Below are positions 1-9,029 of a stretch of DNA of 64,000 nucleotides, piece after piece; the stretch's first letter is position 1; each line of letters begins with the position of its first letter. The stretch comes from Glaciecola sp. UBA1851 (lineage in GTDB: Bacteria; Pseudomonadota; Gammaproteobacteria; Enterobacterales; Alteromonadaceae): positions 21,581 to 85,580 of the forward strand of contig DDIL01000022.1 of the NCBI GenBank assembly GCA_002338515.1, read 5' to 3'. Made by a program: the position numbers and the translations under genes. The notes under the pieces were generated by a model. It did not search any database, was not told the DNA's origin, and was given only the letters and a program-made list of their open reading frames with translations.

Positions 1-2121
1 GATTTAGGTTTAAGTAACAATGCTAAATACAAAAAGTCTGCACGTACAGTAGGTGATGTTTTAGGTAAATTTCATCCACATGGCGATAGTGCATGCTACG
101 AAGCCATGGTATTAATGGCACAGCCATTTTCTTATCGATACCCATTAGTAGATGGACAAGGAAACTGGGGTGCGCCAGATGATCCAAAGTCGTTCGCTGC
201 AATGCGTTATACAGAAGCTCGACTTTCCAAATTTAGTGAAATATTACTAACAGAATTAGGTCAAGGAACCGCTGATTGGCAACCCAATTTTGACGGTACG
301 TTAAACGAACCCATGGTGTTGCCTGCCAGGTTACCGCATATATTACTAAATGGTGTGACTGGCATTGCGGTTGGTATGGCTACGGATATCCCGCCTCATA
401 ATGTAAGAGAGTTGGCTAATGCATGCGCTATGTTGCTTGAAAATAGTAAGGCGGAGTTAAGCGAACTTTTAACTATTGTACAAGGCCCAGATTACCCAAC
501 TGACGCTGAAATTATTACACCAAAAGCTGACATTACCAAAATATATGAAACAGGTCGTGGTTCCATCAAAATGCGAGCGGTGTTTCATGAAGATAATGGC
601 GAAATTATTATAACCGCATTGCCTCATCAAGCGTCTGGTGCCAAAATAATAGAACAGATTGCCAATCAAATGCAGTCGAAAAAGCTGCCTATGGTAAGTG
701 ATTTACGTGATGAATCTGATCACGAAAACCCAACTCGTTTAGTTATTAGTCCCCGCTCAAATAGAGTCGATATTGAGCAACTAATGCAACATTTGTTTGC
801 AACCACTGATTTGGAAAAAAGTTATCGCGTCAATATCAACATGATTGGTTTAGACGGCCGTCCACAAGTAAAAGATCTGAAATCTATACTGACTGAATGG
901 TTAGAGTTTAGAAAAAATACAGTTATAAGACGTTTGCAGTATCGTCTCGATAAAATATTAGCTCGCTTGCATATTTTAGAAGGTTTATTAATTGCCTTTT
1001 TGAATATAGATGAAGTTATTGAAATTATTCGTCATCATGATGAGCCGAAAAAGGAGTTAATTGCTCGTTTCAATTTATCAGATAAACAAGCCGAAGCGAT
1101 CCTTGAATTAAAACTAAGGCATTTAGCTAAGCTTGAAGAAATAAAAATAAAAGGTGAGCAAGAAGAATTAGCCAAAGAACGAGATGCTTTGCAGCTTTTA
1201 TTAGGATCTGATCGACGCTTAAAAACGTTAATGAAAAAAGAAATTTTGGCAGATGCAGAAAGTTATGGTGACGACAGACGTAGCCCAATTATAACTCGCA
1301 CCGAATCTAAAGCGCTAACTGAAAAAGAACTAATACCTTCAGAGCCCGTCACAGTAGTATTATCTGAAAAAGGTTGGGCAAGATGTGCGAAGGGACATGA
1401 CATAGACGTACAAGGGTTGAGCTATAAATCGGGAGATGGTTATCTATCCAGCGCTAAAGGAAGAAGTAATCAACTTGCGGTCTTTTTAGACTCAGGTGGG
1501 CGCACGTTCTCATGCGACGCTCACTCATTGCCTTCCGCTAGAAGCCAGGGTGAACCGCTTACTGGACGTTTTAGCATAGTGGGTGGCGAAAGTGCTGAAC
1601 ACGTTATTATGGCAAATGATGAGCAACAATACTTAATTGGCTCAGATGCTGGATACGGATTTGTATCTAGTTTTAAAGATATGGTCACAAAAAACAAAGC
1701 AGGCAAGGCCTTTATTTCGCTGCCTACTGCAGCTAAAGTGATGCACCCAAGTACCATAAATGACATCGAAACAGATTGGTGCTTATGCATATCAAACCAA
1801 GGCCGGATGTTGCTTTTCCCTCTACGAGATTTGCCTGTATTAGGTAAAGGTAAAGGAAATAAACTCATTAATATACCGTCTGCAAAAGCAAAAATAAGAG
1901 AGGAATATATGACGCAACTAGCTGTCATTCCTGATGGTGCTGCTGTGCGGATTTTTGCTGGGAAGCGCGGTATGTTATTAAATGCTAAAGATTTAAGTCA
2001 TTATTATGGGGAAAGAGGGCGCAGGGGTAATAAATTACCCAGAGGATTGCAACGTGTAGATTCAGTTGAAATTGAATTACCCAAAGAGAGTGGCGATTCG
2101 AAACCGCAAGATTTGGAGTAA
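1..2121 (+). CDS. parC: DNA topoisomerase IV subunit A (5' end outside window)
   Basis: ParC is the DNA-cleaving subunit of topoisomerase IV, which with ParE decatenates daughter chromosomes. The frame is open from base 1, so the N-terminus is lost; an internal ATG at 106 is not the true start. The partial product contains the quinolone-binding helix [12 protein letters not shown] (bases 73-108), with the Ser and Glu that match E. coli Ser80 and Glu84 in wild-type state. The catalytic tyrosine is in [10 protein letters not shown] (Tyr codon at 208-210). The C-terminal part is the beta-pinwheel DNA-wrapping region. GyrA is the main alternative. The [12 protein letters not shown] wording and the short C-terminal domain favour ParC. 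It converges on the minus-strand gene ending at 2160 with only 38 bp between them. Confidence 0.95.
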   Translation, partial: DLGLSNNAKYKKSARTVGDVLGKFHPHGDSACYEAMVLMAQPFSYRYPLVDGQGNWGAPDDPKSFAAMRYTEARLSKFSEILLTELGQGTADWQPNFDGTLNEPMVLPARLPHILLNGVTGIAVGMATDIPPHNVRELANACAMLLENSKAELSELLTIVQGPDYPTDAEIITPKADITKIYETGRGSIKMRAVFHEDNGEIIITALPHQASGAKIIEQIANQMQSKKLPMVSDLRDESDHENPTRLVISPRSNRVDIEQLMQHLFATTDLEKSYRVNINMIGLDGRPQVKDLKSILTEWLEFRKNTVIRRLQYRLDKILARLHILEGLLIAFLNIDEVIEIIRHHDEPKKELIARFNLSDKQAEAILELKLRHLAKLEEIKIKGEQEELAKERDALQLLLGSDRRLKTLMKKEILADAESYGDDRRSPIITRTESKALTEKELIPSEPVTVVLSEKGWARCAKGHDIDVQGLSYKSGDGYLSSAKGRSNQLAVFLDSGGRTFSCDAHSLPSARSQGEPLTGRFSIVGGESAEHVIMANDEQQYLIGSDAGYGFVSSFKDMVTKNKAGKAFISLPTAAKVMHPSTINDIETDWCLCISNQGRMLLFPLRDLPVLGKGKGNKLINIPSAKAKIREEYMTQLAVIPDGAAVRIFAGKRGMLLNAKDLSHYYGERGRRGNKLPRGLQRVDSVEIELPKESGDSKPQDLE

Positions 2122-2159
2122 AGCTAAACAAATCTTGCATAAACAATAGCGGTGTTGAC

Positions 2160-4385
2160 CTACTCGTCGAATGCTTCGGCACCGCTGATACTTTGAATTT
2201 GTGCAATATCTGCATCACCAGCAAGCACTTTCAGTACGGCATCTTGTGTTAGTGTTCGCATACCTTGTTTCATAGCTAATGATTTCATATGGGGTATAGA
2301 TGCGTTTTTAAATATTAACGCGCGTAATTGTGGTGTCATAGTCAAAAGTTCATGCACGCCTGTTCGCCCGCTATAACCAGTCTCATCACATTCGCTACAA
2401 CCTTTTGCTTGATGCACATGCACTTCATCCGTTAAGCCTAGTTCATCAAAATATTCTTCACCATATTGACGTTTTAGGAAATCTATATCGGTTTGTGAAG
2501 CCTTTACTTGTGTTTTACAATTATTGCACAACGTACGAATAAGCCGTTGAGCTAATATACCAATACAGGCATCTGAGAAGTTGACGGGGTCTATACCTAA
2601 ATCCAGTAACCTGGTAATGGTCTCAGGGGCTGAATTAGTATGCAACGTTGATAAAACCAAATGGCCTGTAAGCGAAGCTTCAATGCCAGCATAAGCGGTT
2701 TCTTTATCACGCATTTCACCAATTAATATTATATCTGGATCTGCTCGCAAAAATGCTCTAAGCGCATTAGCAAAATTAAAGCCTATTTTAGCGTTAACTT
2801 GCACTTGATTTAATCGGTACTGCGTTATTTCTACTGGATCTTCTGCTGTCCAAATTTTCTTCTCAGGTGTATTTAAATGTCCAAGTATTGCATGAAGCGT
2901 GGTTGTTTTACCTGAGCCGGTTGGGCCTACCACTAAGAAAACACCATGCGGCATATTCATCATTTTCTTAAGCCTTGCCATATTTGGCGAAGACATATTG
3001 ATTTTGTTTAAAGGCATGGCGTTACTAGCAGCTAGTATCCGCATTGTGACTCCTTCGCCCTTGACTGTAGGAATGGTCGCTACCCGTGCCTCAACATTTT
3101 GACCTAAAGCAATAAAAACCAATTTACCATCTTGAGGAAGGCGTTTTTCAGCAATATTTAAACCCGCCATAATTTTAATTCGGGCAACAACTGCATTGTG
3201 GTGACTGGAAGGAATACGATTCACATCGCGCATAATCCCATCTACTCGCATCCGTACTTCGGTCGGGCCCTCAATATCAGGATCAATATGTATGTCTGAA
3301 GCGTTCACTCTTTTCGCTTCGGTTAATACGCTGGTAACTAACCTAACAATAGCAGGCTCATCTTCAGCAATAGATTCATTTGTATCGCTGCTTTCCCCCT
3401 CCGTAGTATGAATTTCTTCTAGTATATTATCAAAATCACTAGAAGAATCAGATGCACTACTCTCTCCTAAGTACTCTAAAACTTGATTGGGTAAGCTATA
3501 TGCTAATTGATAATCTTCTGTGCCTAAAGCGCTTTCAATTTCCATCAATATTGATGCGTTATTTGGTTCGTTCATTAACACAATTAAGTGCTCTTTTTCA
3601 TCAGCAAGAACAGCAACAAAATTACGTTTTAAATAGGATATGTTTAATTTAACGTCTTTGTGGGTAAGGTGATATTGCTTAGGAAGAAATTCTATATAGG
3701 GTACTTGATAGTGAATGGCTAAAGCTTCACCAATTTGACGTTCTGTCACTTTTTGTTCTGATAAAAGGTTTTGTGTTATTTGGCGAATAGATGCATTGCT
3801 GAGTATATTTTCAAAAATACTGGCAGGAACTAGTCCTGTTTCGACTAAATAATCGAAGGGTCTATTAGTTCCGCCCAATTGCAATTTAAACGCTGATGCT
3901 AGAATGTTAGCAACACTGATACCTGTTGTCAGATCTTCATTTGTAAATCCATCCCCGCCTTTGTTTAGTATTTCCAGCACACCAAGTAAAACGCCCTCAT
4001 TCATAATAGGTAAACATAAAATACTTTGCGTTTTAAAGCGTCCTTGGCGATCGTATTTCTTATCAAACCTTAATTTGAAATGTATTTCTTTTAACAAAGA
4101 CTCATCGTATACGTCATTTATTAATAAAGGCTGATGCGCCATAGCAACATAGCCGGCAATAGATTGAGTCGTTACGGGTACTCTAAGTTCACGGGTTTCG
4201 CTACCCGTTTTAAAGCGAGCAACTAGATCTCTATGATGCGAACGACGTTGAAAAATTGATATTCGTTGCGCATTGAACATGCCAAGTATAAGGGGCTCTA
4301 TATGCTCGTAAGCTTGTTCTAAACTGGTATATTCTTTTGTTGTCGCTTCAAGAGCTTTGAGAGTTTTTGAACCTAATTCATTCAT
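2160..4385 (-). CDS. GAF domain-fused GspE/PilB-family secretion ATPase
   Basis: This 741-residue protein has a GAF-like sensor domain at about residues 15-165, an MshEN/T2SSE N-terminal region at about 185-300, an acidic Ser/Asp/Glu linker near 310-340, and a type II/IV secretion ATPase domain at about 345-725. The ATPase shows Walker A GPTGSGKTTT near residue 485, Walker B ADPDIILIGEMRD near 550 and the paired zinc-binding motifs CNNC and CSEC. The family forms hexameric cytoplasmic motors for pilus extension or type II secretion. No inner-membrane platform protein, prepilin or secretin gene is adjacent, so its partner machine is unknown. The pilM-pilQ genes are 21 kb away. The GAF fusion suggests control by a small ligand, which is inference. 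Confidence 0.85.
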   Translation of the reverse strand: MNELGSKTLKALEATTKEYTSLEQAYEHIEPLILGMFNAQRISIFQRRSHHRDLVARFKTGSETRELRVPVTTQSIAGYVAMAHQPLLINDVYDESLLKEIHFKLRFDKKYDRQGRFKTQSILCLPIMNEGVLLGVLEILNKGGDGFTNEDLTTGISVANILASAFKLQLGGTNRPFDYLVETGLVPASIFENILSNASIRQITQNLLSEQKVTERQIGEALAIHYQVPYIEFLPKQYHLTHKDVKLNISYLKRNFVAVLADEKEHLIVLMNEPNNASILMEIESALGTEDYQLAYSLPNQVLEYLGESSASDSSSDFDNILEEIHTTEGESSDTNESIAEDEPAIVRLVTSVLTEAKRVNASDIHIDPDIEGPTEVRMRVDGIMRDVNRIPSSHHNAVVARIKIMAGLNIAEKRLPQDGKLVFIALGQNVEARVATIPTVKGEGVTMRILAASNAMPLNKINMSSPNMARLKKMMNMPHGVFLVVGPTGSGKTTTLHAILGHLNTPEKKIWTAEDPVEITQYRLNQVQVNAKIGFNFANALRAFLRADPDIILIGEMRDKETAYAGIEASLTGHLVLSTLHTNSAPETITRLLDLGIDPVNFSDACIGILAQRLIRTLCNNCKTQVKASQTDIDFLKRQYGEEYFDELGLTDEVHVHQAKGCSECDETGYSGRTGVHELLTMTPQLRALIFKNASIPHMKSLAMKQGMRTLTQDAVLKVLAGDADIAQIQSISGAEAFDE

Positions 4386-4528
4386 AAAGTTAGCCGTTGT
4401 CTATTTGAGATATGCAGAACTACCGTTTAACTAAAGGTCTATGTAGCGGTAATTTTCTACTTGTCTTTAAAAATTGTGAATGCACATTAACCGATCACCG
4501 TTGCAAAGCGTGGCTGAGAAAATATTCG

Positions 4529-5764
4529 TTAAGCAATATTTTTGCCTTTTTCGGTAGCGAGTGATACGACTGAACTATCATCTTTTTTTATTGCTTGTAG
4601 TCGCTTGATTGTATTAGGGCAATAAACCGCGAAGCTATGTCCACCTGATATTTTCGCTTCTTTTAAAGCCAAATTAGCGTGTTTGTTTATCTCGGATGTA
4701 TCTATTATTCTGGTATGATCTAACTCAGCAATTCCACCACTTATAGTAATAGTGTCATAATCTACCACAGAGGAAAATTCATGTTCTATTTCCATATCGT
4801 CTATAGTGTTCATCATTTTTTTGACGAAAGGTGATGCAAGCTCTGCGTTAACGTGAGGTAAGAGGAGAACAAATTGGTTTTCACTGTATCGAGCAACAAA
4901 CTCTCCGCCTCTTGCCATTGCATTTGATAGCTGTTTTGCAACAACAATAAGTAATTTATCACTGTTCTCTTCGCCATAATTTTCCTTATACTCAGCGTAA
5001 GAATCAATTTCTAAAATTGCGATGCTTAAGTCAGCCCTGACGCGTTTAGCTCGGCGTGTTTCATGATTGATCATTAACTCGAAGAATTTTCGGTTATAAA
5101 TATGTGTTAATGAATCTTCGATAGTAAGACTATCAATTTTGTTTTTGTATCTTTGATTCAATTTAACTTCATGCTTAAATTTATCTTTTAGCACCATGTT
5201 TTGTTTCAAAGCGACATGAAATGATAACCCGATATATAGGAATAAAGCACCGTATAAACCTAGTGCAATAGCAAACTTATAGCCTGTGGGAGTCTGCAAA
5301 TATGCCAACATGCCAACAACGGGTATGATTATAGGAAGAGCTTGTGACAATGCGCCTCTTCTAGAGCCAAAGCAAGGTACAACTATGCTCGATATATGCA
5401 TTGCAACAATAAAGCAAACTGTAGGGATCAGGTTTTCAGGATTATTATGAATGACAAAACTGTAAGCAACAGCAAATACTAACCCTGTGCAAAGACTAGT
5501 ATTTGCAAAAATAGATTCCCATTTTCTTAAGGCTTCCAATTCAGGCTCTCTTCTTCTAAAAAAAGATAAACCCAATAAACTAACTAAAATAGAAATAGTA
5601 AGAAGCGCAAACCAATGGGTTATGAATTTATCATTCACTTGTCCGGCCGTAACATAGACCAAAAATGCGGCTGCCAATACATGCGCGAGAGTAATAATTA
5701 ATGTATTGCGGAATAACTTTGCAACTTGAGTATTTTCTATCGACTCTACAGATGTCGCTTTCAT
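4529..5764 (-). CDS. Membrane protein with degenerate GGDEF domain
   Basis: The 411-residue protein has about five or six hydrophobic segments between residues 20 and 185, a short charged linker (about 186-210) and a GGDEF-family domain from about 211 to 385. The domain start DSLTHIYNRKFFE is conserved. The signature that should read GGDEF is SENQF (residues 294-298), and the upstream metal-binding region reads LEIDSYAEYKENYG. The active-site loop is therefore lost and diguanylate cyclase activity is unlikely. A role as a c-di-GMP or GTP sensor, or as a scaffold, is possible but unproven. It lies 143 bp upstream of the GAF-ATPase gene on the same strand and may be co-transcribed with it. Confidence 0.82.
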   Translation of the reverse strand: MKATSVESIENTQVAKLFRNTLIITLAHVLAAAFLVYVTAGQVNDKFITHWFALLTISILVSLLGLSFFRRREPELEALRKWESIFANTSLCTGLVFAVAYSFVIHNNPENLIPTVCFIVAMHISSIVVPCFGSRRGALSQALPIIIPVVGMLAYLQTPTGYKFAIALGLYGALFLYIGLSFHVALKQNMVLKDKFKHEVKLNQRYKNKIDSLTIEDSLTHIYNRKFFELMINHETRRAKRVRADLSIAILEIDSYAEYKENYGEENSDKLLIVVAKQLSNAMARGGEFVARYSENQFVLLLPHVNAELASPFVKKMMNTIDDMEIEHEFSSVVDYDTITISGGIAELDHTRIIDTSEINKHANLALKEAKISGGHSFAVYCPNTIKRLQAIKKDDSSVVSLATEKGKNIA

Positions 5765-6130
5765 GATTTATATCTCATCATTTGTGAAGTAAATCTCGAT
5801 AAAAGATTTATTGGTTTTTTGATATCGCCTAGATATATAGACTTAACGATTCTGAGTAACATAGTAAAATGTCAAATGAAACCTAGGTTGTTTTCTACAA
5901 CACTTACTTATCGGTAATGATACCCATAACCTTTAACAGGTTTTCCACTCAACTATTTCAATTTATTAATTATGAAAAAACATTCATACTGAATACTGGG
6001 GTTTTTATTATGAATTTACCTCAAAATAAGACACTAAATACTAAAGGTTCATATCAAAATTGAAACAACACCCAAATATAAGAATGATGGTATCGAAAGT
6101 AATTTTTATTGGAATTTAAAAGCACCCTAC

Positions 6131-6266
6131 GTCATTCCCACGTAAGTGGGAACCTCTAACAACACAAGAGTTGTTTAAACAATAATAATGTTTAGATTAT
6201 TGAAAAAAATAGCTTTTTTCTTGTTTACTATGCTGTTTAGGGGGTTCCCACTGTTGTGGGAATGAC
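6131..6266. repeat. REPIN-like element: two inverted palindromes
   Basis: The left end reads GTCATTCCCAC (6131-6141) and the right end is its perfect inverse GTGGGAATGAC (6256-6266). Just inside, GTGGGAACC (6146-6154) is matched inversely by GGTTCCCAC (6243-6251). Each end is thus itself a small hairpin, and the two hairpins face each other across about 88 bp of AT-rich DNA. This is the architecture of a REP doublet (REPIN) or a very small MITE. No transposase gene is nearby. A flanking target-site duplication was not evident. Confidence 0.7.
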
Positions 6267-6369
6267 CTAGGAACATTGAAGTATAGATAAGAAAAATCCG
6301 TTGTTTAGGGGGTTACCGCCTGCGCGGTAATGACCTAGGAAGGTTGAAGTATAGAGGTGAAAAATTCGC
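6234..6369. repeat. Two imperfect direct repeats of 68 bp with palindromic cores
   Basis: Two units start with TGTTTAGGGGGTT at 6234 and 6302, a period of 68 bp. Each contains a hairpin (CCCACTGTTGTGGG in the first; ACCGCCTGCGCGGT in the second) followed by AATGACCTAGGA and then TTGAAGTATAG. The hairpin bases differ between the units, but complementary positions changed together so both still fold. This suggests that the structure has been selected or was inherited as an element family. The first unit contains the right end of the REPIN-like element. Confidence 0.7.
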
Positions 6370-6582
6370 TAATTCAATCAACACCAGCTCAGCACACATT
6401 TATTCAAACTAAGAGCATATATTGATTGCCAACCTGATCATTCACTTAGCCAATACACATAGTCAGTTACATATATCGTAATACATTCTACACAGCTTAG
6501 ACTATACTATGAACAACAACACTAAGTACGTTTAGTAACCATTCTATAGGTTAGGCTGATAGCTATATACAGGAAAGATAAA

Positions 6583-6870
6583 ATGAAAAAGCCAATTATT
6601 CTATTACTCACCTTTGCGATAAGCCACAGCTTTTTAGTAGGGTGTGTGGCTAAGGATATTGAATTTACGGAACAACAAAAGCGTATGCAACGATGTGATC
6701 AATACGTAGAAAGGCAAAGAGAAGAGTGCTTACAAGGTATGCCGGTTACTATTGAAGATTACAAAGATGACTACCGATCATATAAAAAATCTAGAGCAAA
6801 AGAGGCTGATGATAACAAACTAATAATTTTACCTCAAAAGCCTAAAACCGAAGAAGATAAGCCGATATAA
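6583..6870 (+). CDS. Small predicted lipoprotein of unknown function
   Basis: The 95-residue product begins with a basic pair and a hydrophobic stretch ending in the lipobox LVGC, with the lipidated cysteine at residue 21. The mature part is short, hydrophilic and rich in charged residues, with two further cysteines (in MQRCDQY and REECLQ) that could form a disulfide. A ribosome-binding sequence AGGAAAG lies just upstream of the ATG. I do not recognise the family. Residue 22 is Ala rather than Asp, which in enteric bacteria favours sorting to the outer membrane, but that rule is not certain here. Confidence 0.7.
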   Translation: MKKPIILLLTFAISHSFLVGCVAKDIEFTEQQKRMQRCDQYVERQREECLQGMPVTIEDYKDDYRSYKKSRAKEADDNKLIILPQKPKTEEDKPI

Positions 6871-7001
6871 GTTAATTTACATTGCATTATTCATGAATAA
6901 TGAGTTTGTGTGAAAGTAGAACAATTTCAATAGTAAACTAACTAAAGCGAATTGAAATTTGTTAGACTATTGCCATTATATTTTATTTATTGACGCTTAA
7001 T

Positions 7002-7370
7002 ATGACTAACGAACAACTAATGCAAAAATCTCCTGACGCGCGTCTAGCAATGAGTTTAGAGGAAATCTCTAAAACCCAACATATTTGGATATTGACAGAC
7101 GCCGACGGATGCGTCTTTTTAACAAGCGATGATGAAGATTGTGTTCCTATATGGCCCACCACTGAATTAGCTGAATATTGGGCGACAGGTGATTGGGAAA
7201 ATTGTAACCCAAAATCTATTTCTGTTGATGACTGGTTTCAAAAATGGACACCTGGCCTTACAATTGACGATGTGAGTATTGCTGTTTGCCCTAACCCAGA
7301 CGAGGCGGGTGTAGTCATGTTCCCAGATGTGTTTGAGCAAGAATTATTAAATATAATAAATGCAAGCTAA
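7002..7370 (+). CDS. DUF2750-like small cytoplasmic protein
   Basis: The product is 122 residues from the ATG at 7002. A TTG at 6990 in the same frame is a weaker candidate start. It has no signal peptide or membrane segment and is acidic and tryptophan-rich. The order HIWILTDADGC, then DDEDCVPIWP, then EYWATGDW, then DDWFQKWTPGL fits the DUF2750 family as I remember it. No function is established for that family. It lies between the small lipoprotein and the anchored coiled-coil protein, all on the plus strand, and I see no functional link to either. Confidence 0.7.
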   Translation: MTNEQLMQKSPDARLAMSLEEISKTQHIWILTDADGCVFLTSDDEDCVPIWPTTELAEYWATGDWENCNPKSISVDDWFQKWTPGLTIDDVSIAVCPNPDEAGVVMFPDVFEQELLNIINAS

Positions 7371-7407
7371 AGCAAATGATTATATATTTTGTTATTGGAC
7401 ATAAGCG

Positions 7408-8190
7408 ATGAATAAAAAAAGCTCATTTATTACGCTTGTTCTAGTTGCTTTATTAGGTTTTGCATTAGGTAGAGTCAGTATATCTACTACGTTTTCTGAG
7501 CCATCAAAACCTGACGTTCTTGAGTTATCTCAAATCAATACAGAACAAAATGTGCGAACTAAAGATAAGCCTAAACAGAAAGACTATATCAGGTTAATGC
7601 CTAATGGTGCGGTAGAGACCCTAAACGAACCTAGTAGCATAAAACGTTCTCCACAAGATATTACATTAGAAAATAAATACAAAGCACTTGAGGCAAAATA
7701 TGATGCTTTGATAGGAGAGAAAGCTGATTTATTAAAACGTGTAGCGACTCTGCAAGCAAATAACAACGTTAACACCAACTTACCTGTTAAGGTAAAGTTA
7801 TCAAAAGAAGATGTAACAGGCGTGCTCTCTGCACCATTTGATGACTTCGTATTATCTTCAGGAAATAGCCTTTCAACTAAATTCAAACAATTACAAACAC
7901 AAAAACAGGACGTTGAGTGGGCGATAGAGACGCAACAACGCATTACAGATTTTTTCATTACTCATGAGTATGGTTATGCAGTTGAGTTGCGAGGCGTGAG
8001 CTGTAAACAAAGTATGTGTGACATCCGTGGCTTTGAAAGAGAGGCTAAATCGTTAAACAAAGTGATGAGAAGCATAAGAGCAGAAACTTGGTGGGCGTTT
8101 AATTCAACCCATTCCTCATCTAGAAGCGATAAGGAATATGGTCAATTTTTTTATATGATTGTGTCAAATTCCAAACGAAAAAATAACTAA
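7408..8190 (+). CDS. Membrane-anchored coiled-coil protein of unknown function
   Basis: The 260-residue protein starts with a hydrophobic segment (about residues 6-22) with glycines, read as an uncleaved anchor or signal. An extended linker follows, then a short heptad-like region around residues 88-115 (ENKYKALEAKYDALIGEKAD) and a C-terminal globular part with a pair CKQSMC near residue 198. The C-terminal half is probably periplasmic. I do not recognise the family. Its stop codon overlaps the stop of the convergent DUF1338 gene by three bases (8187-8190), so there is no room for a terminator between the two. Confidence 0.65.
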   Translation: MNKKSSFITLVLVALLGFALGRVSISTTFSEPSKPDVLELSQINTEQNVRTKDKPKQKDYIRLMPNGAVETLNEPSSIKRSPQDITLENKYKALEAKYDALIGEKADLLKRVATLQANNNVNTNLPVKVKLSKEDVTGVLSAPFDDFVLSSGNSLSTKFKQLQTQKQDVEWAIETQQRITDFFITHEYGYAVELRGVSCKQSMCDIRGFEREAKSLNKVMRSIRAETWWAFNSTHSSSRSDKEYGQFFYMIVSNSKRKNN

Positions 8191-9020
8191 CTGGCGTTAG
8201 TACTTTCAAATATTTTATCTGCAGAGGCAGCAACAAAGCCAGTATATATCTCGCCACTTGGCAACGGAAATCTTTCAGCAAACTCATAAAAACAACTTGG
8301 TATACTAAGCTCGCCATCGCTGAATGTTACATTTGCGCTATCGGCCATAGTGCTCGATTGAGCTAAGCACACGTCTTTTCCACCTTTTATTTCGCCGCCA
8401 CTGGTATTGAGCATAAACCCTGCTTCTTTTAATAATGTATTAACTTGCTCAAGTTTTGAGGTAGAGGTTTCAGATATTTTGGGGAGGTGATTAACGCTCA
8501 CTGTAAAATGGTTTGCTCTGTAACCCCATGCGCTCATCCACGCTGCATATTCAGATTCTTTTAACAGCGCTTTATAATCTTCACTACTTACTTGCCAATG
8601 AGTACCAGAATATAGGAAGTTATCTGCATGCACAGCTTCCGCATCTATTTGCGCAACAAGTTTACCTATTATATTTTGTGCAGTGTCGGATAACTCTTTC
8701 ACTCTTAATTCAGAAATAAATACTTTTGGAATAGTTGGATCTGGGTGTTCAAAGTGCTGAGCAGTCAGCTTTTTAGCCGCAAAATCATAATCACCTTTTT
8801 GCTCATAGCCTAAATTAATAAAGTGCTGTGCTAGCTTTGGTAGCCCGACCTTTTCAATATCAAAGGTTCTAAGCGCAATATGGTCATTTACAATTTCTTG
8901 TTTCTGTTTGGAAATAGTGTCAACACTCATAAGTAAGGCATGTATTTTATGTGCAGATGGTGTAATTGCCACATAATCTTGCCAAAGGCCATTAAATAGG
9001 TCTGGAATATTGGTATGCAT
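8187..9020 (-). CDS. DUF1338 family protein (HglS/YdcJ-like)
   Basis: The 277-residue protein resembles the DUF1338 family. Its best-studied member, HglS of Pseudomonas, is an iron-dependent 2-oxoadipate dioxygenase/decarboxylase that forms 2-hydroxyglutarate in lysine catabolism. The motif NDHIALRTF near residue 45 and a second histidine in ANHFTVSVN are candidate metal ligands. It is the last gene of the ast cluster, 9 bp after astD. That context suggests a role in amino-acid catabolism linked to arginine or ornithine breakdown. The exact substrate cannot be read from the sequence, and the family is also found outside lysine pathways. Confidence 0.8.
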   Translation of the reverse strand: MHTNIPDLFNGLWQDYVAITPSAHKIHALLMSVDTISKQKQEIVNDHIALRTFDIEKVGLPKLAQHFINLGYEQKGDYDFAAKKLTAQHFEHPDPTIPKVFISELRVKELSDTAQNIIGKLVAQIDAEAVHADNFLYSGTHWQVSSEDYKALLKESEYAAWMSAWGYRANHFTVSVNHLPKISETSTSKLEQVNTLLKEAGFMLNTSGGEIKGGKDVCLAQSSTMADSANVTFSDGELSIPSCFYEFAERFPLPSGEIYTGFVAASADKIFESTNAS

Positions 9021-9029
9021 AGTGTTTCC

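Larger units (their letters stand above)
5765..6582. other. 818-bp intergenic region with REP-like repeats
   Basis: No convincing coding sequence is seen in this AT-rich stretch between the degenerate GGDEF gene and a lipoprotein gene. The middle (6131-6369) holds three copies of a short palindromic element, described separately. The right end (about 6400-6582) is presumably the promoter region of the lipoprotein gene, but I could not choose a -35/-10 pair with confidence. Confidence 0.7.

Noticed and set aside
1521..1928. Minus-strand open frame inside parC
   Set aside because: It is antisense to a conserved gene and has no recognisable features.
6131..6369. Possible CRISPR array
   Set aside because: There are only three palindromes in mixed orientation with no regular spacers and no cas genes.
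6990..7001. TTG start for the DUF2750-like gene
   Set aside because: The ATG at 7002 matches the expected family start and the TTG has no ribosome-binding site.
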